Below the pieces are notes generated by a model. That model searched no databases. It had not been told where the DNA came from and was given only the letters and a program-made list of their open reading frames with translations. Shown here piece after piece: positions 35,179 to 44,755 of a DNA stretch of 51,729 nt. This stretch comes from JAUVXE01 sp964349355. Lineage in GTDB: Bacteria > Actinomycetota > Coriobacteriia > Anaerosomatales > SLCP01. A program made the translations under genes and the position numbers. The stretch is taken from positions 1 to 51,729 of the forward strand of contig CAYGFZ010000011.1 of assembly GCA_964349355.1 (NCBI GenBank), in the 5' to 3' direction. Numbering within the stretch: position 1 is the stretch's first letter; each line of letters starts with the position of its first letter.

Positions 35179-35859
35179 CTAAGTCCTTGCGAAGAAGTAT
35201 CCGATACCCCGTATCGTTTGGATGATCAAGTTCTCTCTGTCATTGATCTTGTTACGCAAGTGGCAGACGAACACTTCGATCACATTGCTGTCCGTAGCGT
35301 GACCGGGACCCCAGACGTTCTCGAGTATCTCATCCCGGGAGATGACCCGGCCCGAGTGCCTCACAAGGTAGGCAAGCAGGTCGAACTCCTTCGCCGTCAG
35401 GTCAAGCGGCACCCCATCGAGCGTAGCCCGCCGGGAATCGAGGTCGACCTCGACCCCCGAGGCGCTGAATGTCGGGCCGCCACGATCACGTTCGGTACGC
35501 TTCAGCAACGCACCGACCCGGGAGATCAGTTCGGGAATCTCGAACGGCTTCTTGAGATAATCATCCGCCCCCGCATCGAATCCCGCGACCACATCGTGCG
35601 TCTCCGCACGAGCGGTCAGCATCAGGATCGGCAGACTCTTTCCCTGCTGCCGAAGTCGACGGGCGACCTCCATACCGTCGAGTCCCGGGAGCATGAGGTC
35701 GAGTATCAGTAGATCGGGCTCCTCTGCTTCGATCGCCTTCAGGGCAGCCGAGCCCTCATCGACCGTCTGGACTCGATAGCCCACATGCATCAGTTCGAGC
35801 TCTACGAATCTCGCGATGGTCTTGTCGTCCTCGACCACGAGAATCATCTCTTCGCCCAC
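35179..35859 (-). CDS. OmpR/PhoB-family response regulator
   Basis: 226 residues. The receiver domain has VVEDD at the N-terminus, phospho-acceptor D54 in LILDLMLPG, and K in YLKKPFE. The winged-helix domain has LTAKEFDLLAYLVRHSGRVISR and the ending IQTIRGIGYFF. GTG at 35859 has AAGGAGG upstream; the frame continues to 35991 without a ribosome site. Cognate of the adjacent kinase. It lies 50 bases downstream of asd on the same strand. Confidence 0.96.
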   Translation of the reverse strand: MGEEMILVVEDDKTIARFVELELMHVGYRVQTVDEGSAALKAIEAEEPDLLILDLMLPGLDGMEVARRLRQQGKSLPILMLTARAETHDVVAGFDAGADDYLKKPFEIPELISRVGALLKRTERDRGGPTFSASGVEVDLDSRRATLDGVPLDLTAKEFDLLAYLVRHSGRVISRDEILENVWGPGHATDSNVIEVFVCHLRNKINDRENLIIQTIRGIGYFFART

Positions 35860-35909
35860 TGTGCCTCCTTGTGAATACACGTTCCTCCGCCCCCCTGCTA
35901 TCCTCCGGA

Positions 35910-36938
35910 CTATCCGATGCCGAGCAACGTCTCCGCAATCTGTACCGTGTTGAGAGCGGCGCCCTTTCGCAGTTGATCCGCAACGACCCACATCGAGATG
36001 CCGCTGGGAACAGTGCGGTCCATCCTTAGGCGCCCGATGTAGGTGTCGTCAGTCCCCTCAAGATCGGCAGGCATCGGGTACTCGAAGGCCGACGTGTCGC
36101 CGATCAGAGAGATGCCAGGTGCCGCCTCGAGCGCCGAACGAACATCCTCGAGACTCACTGAGCGTCCGAACTCGATGTTGACCGCCTCCGAATGACAGCG
36201 TAGCACGGGGACACGGACGCATGTCGCATGCACCGCGAGCTCGGGTGCGTGCATGATCTTCTTCGTCTCCACAGACATCTTCCACTCCTCTTTGGTGGAG
36301 CCGTCGTCGAGGAAGACGTCGATCTGCGGGATACAGTTGAAGGCGATCCTGTGAGCGAACTGCTCGGGCTCGAGTGGTGTGCCCTCGAGAAAGTCGCGCG
36401 TCTGCCCGTACAACTCCTCCATCGCCGCCGCACCAGCTCCGGAAGCCGCCTGATAGGTGGAGACGACCACTCTCCTGATCGGCGCCAGCGCGTGAAGCGG
36501 TGCGAGAGCTACGACCATCTGGATCGTCGAGCAGTTCGGGTTCGCGATGACTCCGCTGTGGAGAGAGATGTCTTCGGCGTTGACCTCTGGGACCACCAGT
36601 GGGACGTCGTCTTCCATGCGAAATGCCGAGGAGTTGTCGATCATCACGCACCCTGCGCCGACCACGGCGTCGCGAAAACGTCTCGATACCGAAGCACCCG
36701 CACTGAACAGTGCGATGTCCACGTCAGCAAAGGAGCTCTCCGTCATCTCCTCGACGACGAGATCCGTACCCGCGAAGGGCACCGTCGTTCCGGCACTGCG
36801 TTTCGACGCAAGCGCCACTACTCTCGACAGAGGGAAGGAGCGCTGCTCGAGAACGGCAAGCATCTCCCGCCCGACAGCACCCGTGACACCAACGATGGCG
36901 ACAACCGGGCGATCAGGAATCGGGCGATCCCATCCCAT
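35910..36938 (-). CDS. asd: Aspartate-semialdehyde dehydrogenase
   Basis: 342 residues. NADP-binding VAIVGVTGAVGREML, catalytic Cys C136 in NPNCSTIQM, and the later VSTYQAASGAGAAAMEEL and RVPVLRCHSEAVNIEF motifs identify Asd. It reduces aspartyl phosphate to the semialdehyde for lysine, diaminopimelate, threonine and methionine synthesis. ATG at 36938 has GGAGGG 7 bases upstream and sits 2 bases after the lysC stop, so pathway steps one and two are coupled. Confidence 0.97.
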   Translation of the reverse strand: MGWDRPIPDRPVVAIVGVTGAVGREMLAVLEQRSFPLSRVVALASKRSAGTTVPFAGTDLVVEEMTESSFADVDIALFSAGASVSRRFRDAVVGAGCVMIDNSSAFRMEDDVPLVVPEVNAEDISLHSGVIANPNCSTIQMVVALAPLHALAPIRRVVVSTYQAASGAGAAAMEELYGQTRDFLEGTPLEPEQFAHRIAFNCIPQIDVFLDDGSTKEEWKMSVETKKIMHAPELAVHATCVRVPVLRCHSEAVNIEFGRSVSLEDVRSALEAAPGISLIGDTSAFEYPMPADLEGTDDTYIGRLRMDRTVPSGISMWVVADQLRKGAALNTVQIAETLLGIG

Positions 36939-36940
36939 GA

Positions 36941-38203
36941 TCAGCCCTCCTCGCCGCATGAAGGGGACGATTCCATGTGGATCTCGTCGCCCTCAAGACC
37001 GAAGCTGCTATGAAGCGCCTCCACCGCACGCTTCGCGTCATCGGCGCTGATCACACACGATATCCGGATGGACGACGTCGAGATCATGTCCAGGTTCACG
37101 TCCGCAGCGGCCAGTGCCTGGAACATCTGTGCGGCCACGCCGGGATGAGTCTTCATGCCGGCCCCCACAAGTGAGACCTTCGCGATCGACTCATCGACGT
37201 TGCAGGTCCTCGCCCCGAGGTTCGACACGATTTGGCCGGTCGCGCGTCTCGCCCGCACAAGGTCTTCGCGGGGTGTCGTGAAAGAGATGTCCGTCGTGCC
37301 CGACTCCGACACGTTCTGGATGATCATGTCGACGTTCACGTTGGCATCGGCAAGTATGCCAAAGACGATCGCCGCTACACCGGGACGGTCAGGGACGTCC
37401 CGGATCGTCACTTTTGCCTCGGACGTGTCGTAGCTCACACCCGAGATGATCGCCTGCTCCATGGTCTCGTCCGCCTCTCTGACTATCGTCCCTGCGCGAT
37501 CGTTGAAACTCGAACGGCAGTGGATGACCACCCCGTGATTTCGCGCGAACTCCACCGCCCGCAGCTGCAACACACGGGCGCCGCACGCGGCCAACTCCAG
37601 CATCTCCTCGTAGGAGATCTCGTCGATCTTTCGCGCCGAGGGAACGACACGGGGGTCCGCTGTGTAGACGCCATCTACATCGCTGTATATCTCGCAGAGG
37701 TCGGCCCCTATGCCCGCCGCGACTGCCACTGCGGTCGTATCAGAGCCTCCTCGGCCGAGAGTCGTGATATGCCCGTCCTCGGTCATGCCCTGAAAGCCAG
37801 CGACGATCACGATTCGGCCCTCATCGAGTGCGGCCTTGACCCGCTGTTCCGCACGTACTTCGCGGATCTTCGCCTTCGTGTGCCCGGAATCGGTCACTAT
37901 CCCAACCTGGGATCCAGTGAACGAGATCGCCTCATGACCGAGCGAATGGATTGCCATCGCCAGCAGTGCGATAGTCACCTGCTCACCGGTCGCAAGCAGC
38001 ATATCCATCTCTCGTTCCGGTGGCGCGCTCGACACCCCGTCGGCCAGCGCGAGAAGTTCGTCTGTGACATCGCCCATCGCTGAAACGACCGCGACGACTT
38101 TGTCTCCCGCCTCTTTTCGGGCGACCAGTCGACGAGCGACCGCCTTGATGCGTTCGGCGTTTCCCACCGAGGTGCCGCCGAACTTGGTGACAACGAGAGC
38201 CAC
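36941..38203 (-). CDS. lysC: Aspartate kinase with two ACT domains
   Basis: 420 residues. Kinase domain: VTKFGGTSVGNAERI, then FQGMTEDGHITTLGRGGSDT. C-terminal ACT domains (about 265-420), with VPDRPGVAAIVFGILADANVNVD, less its ends, and VSLVGAGMKTHPGVAAQMF, give allosteric control by lysine and threonine. GTG at 38203 has GGAGG 7 bases upstream. No internal beta-subunit start was checked. No lysine riboswitch was seen in the 95-base leader. Confidence 0.97.
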   Translation of the reverse strand: MALVVTKFGGTSVGNAERIKAVARRLVARKEAGDKVVAVVSAMGDVTDELLALADGVSSAPPEREMDMLLATGEQVTIALLAMAIHSLGHEAISFTGSQVGIVTDSGHTKAKIREVRAEQRVKAALDEGRIVIVAGFQGMTEDGHITTLGRGGSDTTAVAVAAGIGADLCEIYSDVDGVYTADPRVVPSARKIDEISYEEMLELAACGARVLQLRAVEFARNHGVVIHCRSSFNDRAGTIVREADETMEQAIISGVSYDTSEAKVTIRDVPDRPGVAAIVFGILADANVNVDMIIQNVSESGTTDISFTTPREDLVRARRATGQIVSNLGARTCNVDESIAKVSLVGAGMKTHPGVAAQMFQALAAADVNLDMISTSSIRISCVISADDAKRAVEALHSSFGLEGDEIHMESSPSCGEEG

Positions 38204-38298
38204 GGGATGCCTCCGGATCGATACAGACAGGATGCGGGTCACACGCGTGCCGGGAGCCGCACTTTAGTGTATCAACCGCTGGTACGGCATGCGAACCA

Positions 38299-40881
38299 TC
38301 AGCCGGAACGGAACTCCAGGCCCACAGCGATACGCCGCATCCTCTCAGAGAGAGCTGACATAGCGTCGGCATAAAAGTGGCCGACTAGCGCGTAGCCCGA
38401 CAGTCTGCCGAGGGTGTGCCCGACTATCAGCAATGCCTGCCGCATCAGCTCGATCTGGGAACCATCAGGGGTCTCGTGGGGGAGCTGGACGTTGACCTTG
38501 CCGGATACGACAGTCAGCGGTATCCCTTCCTGAGCGAAGCGCATGTTGAGATCGGTCTCGGCGTTCGTGGCTAGCCGTGGCCCGCCTAGCCTTCTGAAGC
38601 TGAGCAGCATGCCCTCACTCAGCGCGACGAAGATAGCCTGGGCTTCATCGGCTCTGACCTCCTCCTCGGGCTTCAACGGGTCTTGCAGCCCATCTGCTGC
38701 CGCCTGATCCGCGAGTGCTTCGACAAAGGAACGTACGATGGCGGCGTCGAACTGCGTTCCCGCGCAACGCTCGAGCTCGAGGATGCCCTCCTCCATCGTG
38801 CGGCCACTCCGGTAAGGACGGTCTGCGATCATCGCCTCGTAGGCATCGGCGACCGTCAAGATCCGTGCGAGCAACGGTATCTCCTCGCCCTTAAGTCCCG
38901 CAGGGTAGCCCTCGCCGTCCCACCTCTCGTGGTGGTGGCGAACCACCGGGACGATCGGCCATGGGAAGGCGACCGGCTTGAGGATGCTCGCGCCGATGAG
39001 GGGGTGGTGCCTCATTTGAGACATCTCCTCCTCGGTCAGTTTCCCGGGCTTGAGCAGAATGGCTTCTTTGATGCCGATCTTGCCGATGTCGTGCAAGTAC
39101 GCGGCCATCTCAAGTGCGATCCGCTGATCGTGAGAAAGGCCCATCTGCTCCGCGATCACAGTCGCACAGAGCGCCACCCCTTCGGAGTGACCACGCGTAT
39201 ACGGGTCCTTGGCGTCGACAGCAACGGCAAGCGACCGCACCGTCGCCAGATACGCCTCCTGGAGGCTGGAGAACAGATCGATATTGCCAACCGCGATGGT
39301 GACATGGTTGGCGATCGTGGAGAGCAGTCGAACATCATCGCTGCCGAAGCGAAACTCCGGATCCTGACTCCCAACGGTGATGGCGCCGATGGTGCCCTCT
39401 GACGACACAAGTGGGACGCACAGGGCCGCCATCGCACCGGTGACCACCTCGACCTGGCCTTTCGAGCCTTCACCGGCGGGATTGAAGATGAGCGGACGGG
39501 CCTCACGGATGACCCACTCCGACATCGAGCTCCGGAGGGCTCGATCATCGACCCTGCTCGGGACGGCGCCGCTTCGCGCAAGGATTTCGAGCTCGCCGGT
39601 CTCCCGGTTGCGCATCGTCACGTAACCGAGGTCGGCGCCGAAGATCCGCAGGGCGGAATCGAGCACCGATTCGAGCAACTTACCCATATCAAGAGTCGAA
39701 CCGAGAGCCCGGCTCATCTCGTACAGGGTAGCCAGTTCCAGGACCTTCTTAGTGAGACTCTCGCTACGATCTTTCAGAGACACGGTCATCTCGTTGAAGC
39801 TGTCGGCCAGTTCCGTGATCTCGTTTCTTCCTGAGATCTTGATCTTGGTTGAGAAATCCCCGTCGGCGATTCGCTGCGCCCCTTCGGTCAGCGACACGAT
39901 CGGGTCTGAAACACGTCTCGCTACCCAGCCGCCCAGGCCCACGAGTGCAAGCACCGCTACGATCGACCACATGGCGATCAGATTCGTGGTCGTGGTGCGC
40001 GCATCGTCACTGACGCGCTGACTGATCAAGGAAACGAGATACCCGTTCGACCCTTCAGCAGCACTGTCAGCAAAGTCTATACGCTGAGCGACGATCCGAT
40101 GCTGCGTACCCAGCACGGCTACACTGCCGGTGCCCTCGCCCGAGATCGCAGCCTCTTCGAGTGCCGCGAGGACTTCAGGAGCGGGCCGGGAGAGAGCCTC
40201 TTTCAAAGCCACGGGGTTCTCGCCGCCCTCCTCACGTTGGCAGTTATCGGGGCTCCTCGACACGACAGGAGCGAGATCCTCATCGTAGAAGGCTGACGCA
40301 CAGCCGGCACCGAGCGTAAGGGAACGGAGAAACTGATCGTTCACGACCCGTGATATGCAGAGCGTGTATTCCCTCCCGTCCGGACCTTCGACCGGATGTA
40401 GCGCGCTCAGGGTCACCTTTCCCGCAACGTCGAGAAGCAACGAGTAGGGCGTCTGCACATCCCTCCAAGGTATCCCCTCCGAGCGAGAGACCGACGCGCC
40501 CGGGGTGATTCCGTCGAGTCCCGCCGTTGCGACGACGACACCGTCGGCATCGAGGAGCATGAGATTGTCTGCGTGCAACGATGCACCCGTACTCGCCAGC
40601 ACATCGCGTACGGCCCCGGGGTCCCGGCCGGCAAGCGCATCGACGAGGCGAGGGTCCGCCGAGGCGACTTCCGCCATGCTCATCATCGAGTCGATTTGCG
40701 CTTCAATCCGGTTGACGAGGTTGCGGCCAACCCCGGAAGCGATCTCATCGACCCAGCTATCGGTCAGATTCGAGAGAAAGTACACGGCGACAACAGTAGC
40801 GACGATCCCGACGACGATCGCCGCCGCGAGCAAAGGGAGCACGATCTGGCTATAGAGGCGTCGGAAGATATTGCGGCTCAT
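38299..40881 (-). CDS. Cache-HAMP-GAF-HD-GYP transmembrane phosphodiesterase
   Basis: 860 residues. TM1 at about 10-35; an extracellular Cache-like domain (about 36-285) with LMLLDADGVVVATAGLDG and YTLCISRVV; TM2 at about 290-310; HAMP (VARRVSDPIVSLTEGAQRIADG, less its ends) to residue 365; GAF at about 390-530; HD-GYP at about 550-720 with YLHDIGKIGIKEAILLKPG, HHHERWDGEGYPAGLKG and ADAYEAMIADRPYRSGR. The active-site residues are complete. A further domain of about 110 residues after HD-GYP is unrecognised. It senses an extracellular small molecule and lowers c-di-GMP (inference). Start ATG 40881, GGTGAG upstream; the longer frame beyond belongs to the por remnant. Confidence 0.9.
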   Translation of the reverse strand: MSRNIFRRLYSQIVLPLLAAAIVVGIVATVVAVYFLSNLTDSWVDEIASGVGRNLVNRIEAQIDSMMSMAEVASADPRLVDALAGRDPGAVRDVLASTGASLHADNLMLLDADGVVVATAGLDGITPGASVSRSEGIPWRDVQTPYSLLLDVAGKVTLSALHPVEGPDGREYTLCISRVVNDQFLRSLTLGAGCASAFYDEDLAPVVSRSPDNCQREEGGENPVALKEALSRPAPEVLAALEEAAISGEGTGSVAVLGTQHRIVAQRIDFADSAAEGSNGYLVSLISQRVSDDARTTTTNLIAMWSIVAVLALVGLGGWVARRVSDPIVSLTEGAQRIADGDFSTKIKISGRNEITELADSFNEMTVSLKDRSESLTKKVLELATLYEMSRALGSTLDMGKLLESVLDSALRIFGADLGYVTMRNRETGELEILARSGAVPSRVDDRALRSSMSEWVIREARPLIFNPAGEGSKGQVEVVTGAMAALCVPLVSSEGTIGAITVGSQDPEFRFGSDDVRLLSTIANHVTIAVGNIDLFSSLQEAYLATVRSLAVAVDAKDPYTRGHSEGVALCATVIAEQMGLSHDQRIALEMAAYLHDIGKIGIKEAILLKPGKLTEEEMSQMRHHPLIGASILKPVAFPWPIVPVVRHHHERWDGEGYPAGLKGEEIPLLARILTVADAYEAMIADRPYRSGRTMEEGILELERCAGTQFDAAIVRSFVEALADQAAADGLQDPLKPEEEVRADEAQAIFVALSEGMLLSFRRLGGPRLATNAETDLNMRFAQEGIPLTVVSGKVNVQLPHETPDGSQIELMRQALLIVGHTLGRLSGYALVGHFYADAMSALSERMRRIAVGLEFRSG

Positions 40882-40990
40882 CCGTGACTCACCATGTCGC
40901 TCGGCAGTGGTACATTCGATTCCCATCCAAACGGGCGGCGGCGTTCGACTCCAATGACTCTCTCCTGAGAACCGTGAGCAAACACGACCT

Positions 40991-40996
40991 ATTCTA
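40991..40996 (-). promoter_or_regulatory. Extended -10 (TGCTAGAAT) before the HD-GYP gene
   Basis: Minus-strand TGCTAGAAT, 110 bases before the start codon, identical to the box before queT. No clear -35. Confidence 0.4.
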
Positions 40997-41001
40997 GCAC
41001 C

Positions 41002-41037
41002 GCACAGGCCCCCGAAACGTGCTCCGTGGGCCTGTGC
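41002..41037 (-). terminator. Perfect 10-bp hairpin after the por remnant
   Basis: GCACAGGCCC (41002-41011) pairs perfectly with GGGCCTGTGC (41028-41037). It lies 32 bases after the remnant's stop and directly before the -10 box of the next gene. No T-run follows, so it may act differently from a standard terminator. Confidence 0.45.
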
Positions 41038-41069
41038 TCCATCGACCGCGAATGTCGGGCAAGGTCTCG

Positions 41070-41876
41070 CTACCCGGCACACCGCTTCGTGATGTACTCC
41101 CAATACGCGTCGACGTCTGCCTGGACCTCTGCGAGAAGCGCCGCATTCTCGGGCTTGAGGAGGTGACAGAAGCTCCCCTGCGGCTTGAGGAACTCCTCGA
41201 TGGGCTTGCGATCGCGGACCTTGACGGTCATGCGCCCAGTCCCCGTTCTCCACCTCGAACAGCGGCCAGTAGCCCGTCTGTACACCGAGCTTCGCATGCT
41301 CGACCGACTTGTTGTACGCACTTCGCCAGCCGCGAGGGCGGGTCGCCAGAACGTTGATGAACGCGGGGCCGTCCACCGCGCAGGCCTTCTCGGCCTTCGC
41401 GGCGAGGTCCTTCCAGTGGCTGATAGACCCCTGCGCATGTAGAGCTCCTCCCACATCAGCGCGAGTCCCTGACTGGCTGTCGCGGTCATGATGCGGGGGC
41501 CGGCTGCCGAGGCGCCGATACACGCGCTCATCGCGGAGTGCTCGGCCGTCCAGGAGTCCATGTCTGAGATGTCCCGCTTGATCGCGTCCGGAGGCGTACA
41601 CGTGTTGACCATAACCGCGCCATCAGCGACCAAGCCTTCGGCGACGTCGGCCACATCGATGAGTGAGTCGTCGAGCACTATGACGATGTCGGGATTCTCG
41701 ATGTTGCAGTGGATGTCGATCGGCTCCGGGCTGATGCGCGTGAACGCCTTGATCGGCGCACCCATCCGCTCCGGCCCGTACTCGGGCATCGCCTACATAT
41801 ACTGACCCGCTGCCAGTGCCGTCTCTGCGACGAGCTTCGCCGCGGTGACAGCCCCTTGACCGGCACGCGCGTGCCA
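41070..41876 (-). pseudogene. Collapsed pyruvate:ferredoxin oxidoreductase remnant (porG-porA-porB pieces)
   Basis: Three subunits are recognisable in pieces. First a gamma-subunit stretch: WHARAGQGAVTAAKLVAET, an in-frame TAG at 41795-41793 where relatives have Gln, then MPEYGPERMGAPIKAFTRIS. It passes without a stop into an alpha-subunit stretch, EHSAMSACIGASAAGPRIM and SQGLALMWEELYMRRG. Then, after a frameshift, beta-subunit C-terminal sequence HWKDLAAKAEKACAVDGPAF to YWPLFEVENGDW, and after a second shift KPIEEFLKPQGSFCHLL to the stop at 41070. The gamma N-terminus, ferredoxin subunit, most of alpha and the catalytic TPP part of beta are gone. An intact por operon order is kept, so internal deletions explain it. 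Confidence 0.85.
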
Positions 41877-41921
41877 GCACGAATCGGTGGACGGCGAAAC
41901 AAATCCTGGAAACTAACAGCC

Positions 41922-42518
41922 TCAGAGCTCGCGCCGGGCCTCGAGTGCCCTTCCCAGTGTGACCTCGTCCGCATATTCGAGGTCCCCGCCGACCGGCAGG
42001 CCTGAAGCTATCCTCGTCACCCGAACGCCGAGGGGCTTGAGCAAACGGGCCAGGTAGAGAGCGGTCGTCTCACCTTCGACGGTCGTGTTCGTGGCAACGA
42101 GCACCTCTGTCACCGCTCCCCCCGCGATCCGGTCGAGCAGTTCGCGAACGCGCAACTGCTCGGGTCCTACTCCGTCGACCGGGGAGATGACGCCCCCGAG
42201 CACGTGATACAGACCGCTGAACTCGGCGGTCCTCTCGATGGCCACCACGTCACGAGGCTCCTCGACGACACAGATGAAGGACGCGTCGCGCCGGGGATCA
42301 GCGCAGACCTCGCACACCTCCGCTTCTGCGAAGTCGAAACAGCGAGGGCAGAAGTGAATCGCGAGCTTCACCTCGAGGAGGGCATCGGCTAGCCGACCGG
42401 CGACCTCCTCATCAGAGCGCAGCATGAAGTAGGCTATCCGTTGGGCAGACTTCGGCCCCACTCCGGGCAGTTTCTCCAACTCGGCAAGCAGCCGGGCAAT
42501 CGGCGGTGCGTAGAGCAC
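41922..42518 (-). CDS. recR: Recombination protein RecR
   Basis: 198 residues, normal length. Helix-hairpin-helix LPGVGPKSAQRIAYFML, zinc finger CPRC...CEVC (residues about 57-72), Toprim domain with CVVEEPRDVVAIERT and the conserved YHVLGGVISPVDGVGPEQL. It acts with RecF/RecO in gap repair. Start GTG 42518. Last gene of the ffs-dnaX-ybaB-recR block; only 10 bases from ybaB. Confidence 0.97.
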   Translation of the reverse strand: MLYAPPIARLLAELEKLPGVGPKSAQRIAYFMLRSDEEVAGRLADALLEVKLAIHFCPRCFDFAEAEVCEVCADPRRDASFICVVEEPRDVVAIERTAEFSGLYHVLGGVISPVDGVGPEQLRVRELLDRIAGGAVTEVLVATNTTVEGETTALYLARLLKPLGVRVTRIASGLPVGGDLEYADEVTLGRALEARREL

Positions 42519-42528
42519 GTGACGCCCT

Positions 42529-42843
42529 CTACATGAGACCGGGGATGTTCATGCCCCCGGTCACGGATGCCATCTTGCTCGAGCCGAGTTCCTGGGCCTG
42601 GCGCAGGCCCTCGTTGACCGCTGCGGCGACCAGGTCCTCAAGCATCGCGATATCGTCGGGGTCGACAGATGCGGGGTCGATCACAACCCTGTCGAGCTTC
42701 AGGTCACCGGTCATCACGACCTTGACCGCTCCACCGCCGACCGATGCTTCTACACGGTCGGCTGCAAGTTCTTCTTGGACGCGGGCCATCTCAGCCTGCA
42801 TCTTCTGGGCCTGCTTCATCATGGCGGCCATGTTCTGTTTCAC
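42529..42843 (-). CDS. ybaB: YbaB/EbfC nucleoid-associated protein
   Basis: 104 residues: an N-terminal helix rich in Met, Gln and Lys (NMAAMMKQAQKMQAEMA), the core KVVMTGDLKLDRVVIDP, and the C-terminal helix ending GGMNIPGLM. It binds DNA as a dimer and sits between dnaX and recR in most bacteria. GTG at 42843 has GAGGAA 8 bases upstream; 4 bases after the dnaX stop. Confidence 0.96.
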   Translation of the reverse strand: MKQNMAAMMKQAQKMQAEMARVQEELAADRVEASVGGGAVKVVMTGDLKLDRVVIDPASVDPDDIAMLEDLVAAAVNEGLRQAQELGSSKMASVTGGMNIPGLM

Positions 42844-42847
42844 GGGG

Positions 42848-44674
42848 TCATTCCTCTCTCTCGGTCTCGTGCGGATGCTCCGCGATGATCTCTGCCCCGA
42901 GCTGGTCGGCGAGCATGCGCTCGAGGTCATCGTGTGGTGGCGGCGCTACGTCGCCCGCCGGTGGCCCGGGAGGCGGCGCGGTCGTGGTCTCGTCGCCGCC
43001 GTCCGCCGGAGGGACGCCGACCCGGGTCGGCGTGGCGACCGGCTGCTCCTCTGCGGGTGCACGCACCGCTCCCCTCCCTAGTTGATACCGGAAAGGTGGT
43101 GCAACGCCGAACACCGCGGCGAGCGCGTTCTTGAGGAGCTGGGTGGTCTCCGGCGACGCAGCTTGCCTCATCGGGAACTTCGCGCCCGCAGGGAACTCGA
43201 CGACGAGTGTCTGCCCATCCGGATCGACGTCCATCTCGGTGCCATCGAATATCGCAGCACGCGCGGCTTTGAGCTTGCGCACCTCGGCAACCACAGCAGG
43301 CCACCCACGCTTAGCCTGCGCCCGATCGAGCGGGCCGGAGTCAGCGGCCCGGGAGACCTCGATGACGACCGGTTCCTCCCCGGTCGGCGGCGCTGTCTGC
43401 TCCGACGGCTCTGCGGGCTCTTCGACCTCAGAGGAGTTCGCCTTCGATGGCGGGGAGGGATCACCGGGGGGAAGGGGCGCGGGAACCGCCTCCGGGGCCG
43501 TAGCGGCGTACTCAGCCGCACGCAGGTTGATGCCTGCCTCCAGCGCGGCCACGCGCTCGGCAAGAGCCTCGATCGTGAGTTCGCCGTGCGGGCGGGCCAA
43601 TCGCGTGAGCGCGACTTCGAGTGCGAGTCGCGGATCGGGTGACCAGCGCAGTTCGCCCGTAAGCTCTCCGAGCATGTCCAGCACCCGCGCCAGCCTGTCC
43701 GGGCCGAACACCTTCGCCTGCCCGCTAAGCCGTGCCGCCTCCGAGGAGGTCGTCTCGATGATACCGGTCGCATCCCCGACAGCGGACACGACATACAAGT
43801 CGCGTACGTGGCCCACGAACTCCCGGACGAACTCGGGGATGTCGACCCCTGTGGCCGCAATCCGCGCGACGAAGCGGAACGAACCCGCGACATCGCGCGA
43901 CGCGATCAGATCGGCGACCTCGAAGAGCAGCGCGCTGTCCACCTCGCCGAGAAGCCCCCCGACATCTTCGAGACTGATGTCGCTACCAGAGAACGCGGCA
44001 AGCTGCTCAAGCGTCGAGATGGCGTCCCGCATCCCACCAGCCGCGTGCCTCGCGATCAGGGCAAGAGCGCCCTCGGCGACCTTCATGCCTTCGGCATCAG
44101 CGATGTAGGCAAGACGCTCAACGAGATCGTCTGCGCCTATCCGATGGAAGTCGAACCGCTGGCAACGCGAGTGGATGGTCTCGGGAACCTTGTGTGGGTG
44201 AGTCGTGCAGAGGATGAACACCGTGCGCTCCGGCGGCTCCTCGACGCTCTTGAGCAAAGCGTTGAAGGAGTGCGTCGAGAGCATGTGCACCTCGTCGATG
44301 ATGTAGACCTTCCAGCGTCCGCGCGTGGGAGCGTAGGCGAGCCGGTTGATGATCTCCTCGCGAACGGTGTCCACCTGTGTTCGCGACGCCGCATCGAGTT
44401 CGAAAACGTCCGGGTGTCGTCCCTCGGTCACGTCACGGCACTGCTCACACGTGTCGTCGGGGTCGGGCGTGGGACCCTGTTCGCACTCGAGGGCTTTGGC
44501 GAGGATCCGCGCGGTCGTGGTCTTGCCGGTCCCGCGCGGCCCGGTGAACAGGTAGGCGTGCGCGACCGAGTCCTCGGCCACGGCGTTGCGCAGCGTGCGC
44601 GTGATGTGCCGCTGCCCGACGACGTCGTCGAAGCGCTGCGGCCGATACTTGCGATAGAGGGACTGATGGGCCAT
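42848..44674 (-). CDS. dnaX: DNA polymerase III subunit gamma/tau
   Basis: 608 residues. AAA+ clamp-loader module: LYRKYRPQRFDDVVGQ, Walker A FTGPRGTGKTTTARI, zinc-binding Cys set around CEQGPTPD and DTCEQCRD, Walker B YIIDEVHML, sensor SVEEPPERTVFILCTT. The C-terminal tau region includes a Pro/Glu-rich linker (about 385-430) and a second Pro-rich tail. No slippery A-run typical of E. coli gamma frameshifting was seen. ATG 44674 gives the normal N-terminus. Confidence 0.97.
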   Translation of the reverse strand: MAHQSLYRKYRPQRFDDVVGQRHITRTLRNAVAEDSVAHAYLFTGPRGTGKTTTARILAKALECEQGPTPDPDDTCEQCRDVTEGRHPDVFELDAASRTQVDTVREEIINRLAYAPTRGRWKVYIIDEVHMLSTHSFNALLKSVEEPPERTVFILCTTHPHKVPETIHSRCQRFDFHRIGADDLVERLAYIADAEGMKVAEGALALIARHAAGGMRDAISTLEQLAAFSGSDISLEDVGGLLGEVDSALLFEVADLIASRDVAGSFRFVARIAATGVDIPEFVREFVGHVRDLYVVSAVGDATGIIETTSSEAARLSGQAKVFGPDRLARVLDMLGELTGELRWSPDPRLALEVALTRLARPHGELTIEALAERVAALEAGINLRAAEYAATAPEAVPAPLPPGDPSPPSKANSSEVEEPAEPSEQTAPPTGEEPVVIEVSRAADSGPLDRAQAKRGWPAVVAEVRKLKAARAAIFDGTEMDVDPDGQTLVVEFPAGAKFPMRQAASPETTQLLKNALAAVFGVAPPFRYQLGRGAVRAPAEEQPVATPTRVGVPPADGGDETTTAPPPGPPAGDVAPPPHDDLERMLADQLGAEIIAEHPHETEREE

Positions 44675-44755
44675 GTGGTCCGGCGCCTTTCGCGTGTGAA
44701 TCACCCGTCGCTTCGAGTATAGCGGTACCGGATGACACTGCAGATGACTCGTGCG

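Noticed and set aside
40882..41601. 1100-residue version of the HD-GYP protein
   Set aside because: The extra N-terminus is read through the por remnant and the promoter and hairpin region; ATG 40881 gives the normal TM1 start.
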